Made by a program: the position numbers and the translations under genes
NCBI RefSeq assembly: GCF_000346465.2
Contig: NC_034009.1
Coordinates: 35,967,557-36,031,556, forward strand
From: Prunus persica
Taxonomy: Eukaryota > Streptophyta > Magnoliopsida > Rosales > Rosaceae
Direction: 5' to 3'
DNA length: 64,000 bases
The notes under the pieces: generated by a model
What the model saw: the letters and a program-made list of their open reading frames with translations, nothing else
Told to the model about the DNA's origin: nothing
Database searches by the model: none
In this document: positions 63,635 to 64,000 of the stretch, piece by piece
Numbering within the stretch: position 1 is the first letter of the stretch
How the letters are laid out: every line of letters starts with the position of its first letter

Positions 63635-64000
63635 CTTCCATTGAGGGATCCCTCAAATAAGCTTATTTGAGGGACACCCCTTGTAGGCCCCACTCCGGAT
63701 TGTATTTCACTAATCCAAACCGTCTATTTTGTAGATACTCATTCAAAGATCATCCCTACAAAAAATCACTTGAATCCGATATCATTTGACCACTCAATTA
63801 AGTTATTGAAATTTTAGCATTTTCTTGAAGTACCGTGTTCATTGATTTTGTAAGACACAATTGGATGTCGAAACGGTTTCCGATTTGTCTAATTTTTTGT
63901 AAGGATGATCTATGAATGAAGACCTAAAAAATAGATGGTTTGGATCATTGAGAAAAAAATTGTAGGGTACCCTAAAGGGCGTCCCTTAAATAATTTTATT
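63635..64000. mobile_element. Foldback (long inverted repeat) MITE, cut by the window end
   Basis: The left arm (about 63650-63780) and right arm (about 63880-64000) are inverted copies: aatccaaaccgtctatttt against aaaatagatggtttggatc, and gatcatccctacaaaaaat against attttttgtaaggatgatc. CCCTCAAATAAG at 63650 is followed directly by its exact complement, a 24-bp perfect palindrome. No coding sequence. The superfamily is not determined; Mutator-like is one option. Confidence 0.75.

Overview
This is a stretch of nuclear genome from a flowering plant. The genes have many short introns with GT-AG borders, the intergenic DNA is AT-rich, and every recognisable protein belongs to a land-plant family. 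The gene set and the repeats suggest a woody eudicot, perhaps Rosaceae, but that is an impression and not a proof. No prokaryotic, organellar or viral genes were seen. Exon coordinates were derived by hand from splice signals, reading-frame phase and protein-family similarity, and all phases close.

Layout. 1-14.7 kb is gene-dense: a Raf-like MAPKKK of the EDR1/SIS8 group (+), a plastid CGLD27/Ycf36-type DUF1230 protein (+), an RTE1-type ethylene-receptor regulator (+), and a conserved plant protein of unknown function on the minus strand. 14.7-32.4 kb is a rearranged tandem cluster. It holds two intact clade-II-type glutamate receptor-like (GLR) channel genes with duplicated flanks. The flanks contain broken pieces of the neighbouring unknown gene, a four-copy exon-like module, a fragment of the HDA2-like gene found 12 kb further on, a 1.7-kb solo LTR with a target-site duplication, and a third GLR remnant beyond a complete CBL10-like calcium sensor gene (-). 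32.4-41 kb is repeat-rich: a short LTR-like element, a LINE RNase H remnant, two TIR MITEs with 3-bp target duplications, SINE-like pieces and AT microsatellites. 41-45.4 kb carries a class IV histone deacetylase (HDA2-like, +) and a frameshifted NHL/LEA_2 pseudogene. 45.4-48 kb is repeats, including an array of about 20-bp palindromes and a hAT-like MITE. 48.2-54.2 kb is a 20-exon K+/H+ antiporter of the KEA4/5/6 group. 55.3-56.7 kb is a zinc-knuckle R1-MYB repressor-type factor (-). 56.8-61.5 kb is intergenic with a complete small Helitron. 61.5-62.1 kb is an intronless PYL2-like ABA receptor. The end of the window runs into a foldback element.

The genes do not form an operon-like unit. Several act in hormone or ion signalling (ABA receptor, ethylene-receptor regulator, CBL10 calcium sensor, GLR channels, KEA antiporter, Raf-like kinase), but nothing in the sequence shows that they are co-regulated. 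The most unusual features are the mosaic GLR cluster and the palindrome family GTATAGCC-GNNC-GGCTATAC, which occurs as arrays at two distant places.
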